Shown here: positions 4,702 through 5,541 of the stretch, piece after piece | How positions within the stretch are numbered: position 1 is the first letter of the stretch | Layout: every line of letters starts with the position of its first letter | Assembly (NCBI GenBank): GCA_017631215.1 | Contig: JAGBTR010000090.1 | Span: forward strand, 1-5,541 | Direction of reading: 5' to 3' | Length of the DNA stretch: 5,541 nt | DNA from: Clostridia bacterium | GTDB taxonomy: Bacteria; Bacillota; Clostridia; Oscillospirales; CAG-272 | Position numbers and translations under genes: made by a program | The notes under the pieces: generated by a model | What the model was told of the DNA's origin: nothing | The model's database searches: none | Seen by the model: the letters and a program-made list of their open reading frames with translations, nothing else

Positions 4702-5541
4702 TCAATCCTTCTTCTTGGTCTTGGACAGCACGAGCACCAGCACAAGAGCCGCGGCGGCGATCAGGATGACGGCCGCGCAAATGACGATGACCAGCACCAG
4801 CGTCAGGTCGGTCGACGAGCTATCGCTGTTATCGGGCTGATCGGGCTCTGTGGGCTCGGTGGGCTGGCTGGGCGTCGTGGGGCGATTGGTCGCGTCGGGA
4901 TCGACACCGCCGCCGTTGACCGAACCGCTATCATTCTGCCAGAAGTTCTCGGGAACGGTGACCTGATCCGCGGGGTCCAGTGCAACGCCTGCATTCGAGG
5001 TGATCTCGTCCTGGCGGTCGTTGATGCTGGGACGGGTCATACCCTCGGTCTCAACCTCCGCACCGCTGTTATCGCCTCTGTACTGGTCGAAGTCCAGATG
5101 CTCGAAGCTCGGGCCGCCCGTATTGCACACACGGATGTTATCGATGAGAAGCGTCTCATTGCTCAAGCCCTTGCCACCTGCCGACGTACCGAAGATGCGA
5201 GCGAAATTGATCTTGGTCAGATCGACGGGGTCGGGGTTGGTCGTTTTGTTGGTGGTCTCAAAATAGAAATAGACGGTGTTCCAGCCGGGCTCCATTTTCT
5301 GAGCCGCGCTCTTGAGATCGCCGTGCATCACGAAAGCGATCTCGGCGTTATCGTACGTGCCGGAGGAGGTGAACTCGATCATCAGCTCCGAGAAGGAGTC
5401 GGCGATCTTCTTCGGGTTGGTCATAAAGAAATCGATGGCCAGCGTATCACAACCGCTGATGTCCTTCGGCTGTGTCAAGGGGATGGGGTTGGCAAACTTA
5501 AAGCTCTCATCTCGCAGAGCCAGCTGATAGCTTCCCTTGCC
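4702..5541 (-). CDS. Membrane-anchored surface protein, C-terminal part, truncated by window edge
   Basis: The frame is open to the window's right edge (279 codons visible before the stop), so the start lies outside; the TTG at 5476-5478 is not a convincing start. I do not recognise a named gene. From the visible N-terminus: about 155 residues of a beta-rich module with phrases such as CDTLAIDFFMTNP, ELMIEFTSSGTYDNAEIAF and WNTVYFYFE, ending in LLIDNIRVCNTG. This pattern resembles jelly-roll carbohydrate-binding-like modules of secreted Clostridia proteins. An acidic, probably disordered stretch follows, then a Pro/Thr/Glu linker (PTTPSQPTEPTEP), a single membrane helix of about 27 residues rich in Val, Ala, Leu and Ile, and the basic tail SKTKKKD. 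This is a type I membrane topology with the main part outside the cell. There is no LPXTG sortase motif. It is convergent with metNIQ and shows no functional link to it. A role in polysaccharide binding or adhesion is a guess. Confidence 0.85.
   Translation of the reverse strand, partial: GKGSYQLALRDESFKFANPIPLTQPKDISGCDTLAIDFFMTNPKKIADSFSELMIEFTSSGTYDNAEIAFVMHGDLKSAAQKMEPGWNTVYFYFETTNKTTNPDPVDLTKINFARIFGTSAGGKGLSNETLLIDNIRVCNTGGPSFEHLDFDQYRGDNSGAEVETEGMTRPSINDRQDEITSNAGVALDPADQVTVPENFWQNDSGSVNGGGVDPDATNRPTTPSQPTEPTEPDQPDNSDSSSTDLTLVLVIVICAAVILIAAAALVLVLVLSKTKKKD

Overview
The window is a GC-rich bacterial segment, most likely from a Clostridia-class Firmicute of the gut type (Oscillospiraceae/Ruminococcaceae-like). 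This is inferred from the style of the proteins, strong GGAGG-type ribosome binding sites, a sigma-A promoter with consensus -35 and -10 boxes, intrinsic terminators and palindromic intergenic repeats. No rRNA or marker gene is present to fix the taxon.

Layout. (1) Positions 3-1286 (+) hold the 3' part of a type I ABC exporter half-transporter, cut by the left edge and followed by a perfect 11-bp hairpin. (2) Positions 1356-1645 hold a strong promoter and a long leader. The leader contains a short ORF (1439-1537) of 32 codons, seven of them internal ATG, followed by a classic intrinsic terminator (1556-1604). An upstream sequence can pair with the terminator's 5' arm. I read this as a ribosome-mediated transcription attenuator that senses methionine (Met-tRNA) supply. 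(3) Positions 1646-4172 hold metN-metI-metQ, a complete methionine ABC importer operon: ATPase with a C-terminal NIL domain, permease, and substrate-binding lipoprotein. (4) Positions 4173-4680 hold no gene. They contain a long GC-rich hairpin, six tandem copies of a 35-44 bp unit that is itself terminator-like, a degraded compound palindrome, and a bidirectional terminator. (5) Positions 4702-5541 (-) hold the C-terminal part of a membrane-anchored surface protein, cut by the right edge and convergent with the met operon.

How it works together. MetQ captures methionine outside the cell, MetI forms the channel, and MetN drives import. The MetN NIL domain suggests feedback by internal methionine at the protein level. 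The Met-rich leader peptide suggests a second control at the RNA level: a ribosome stalled at Met codons during starvation would let an antiterminator form and transcription enter metNIQ. Normal translation to the leader stop codon would cover the antiterminator arm and let the terminator form. The leader ORF, terminator and alternative pairing are read directly from the sequence; the regulatory behaviour is inference. This attenuator is the main candidate for a little-described system in the window.
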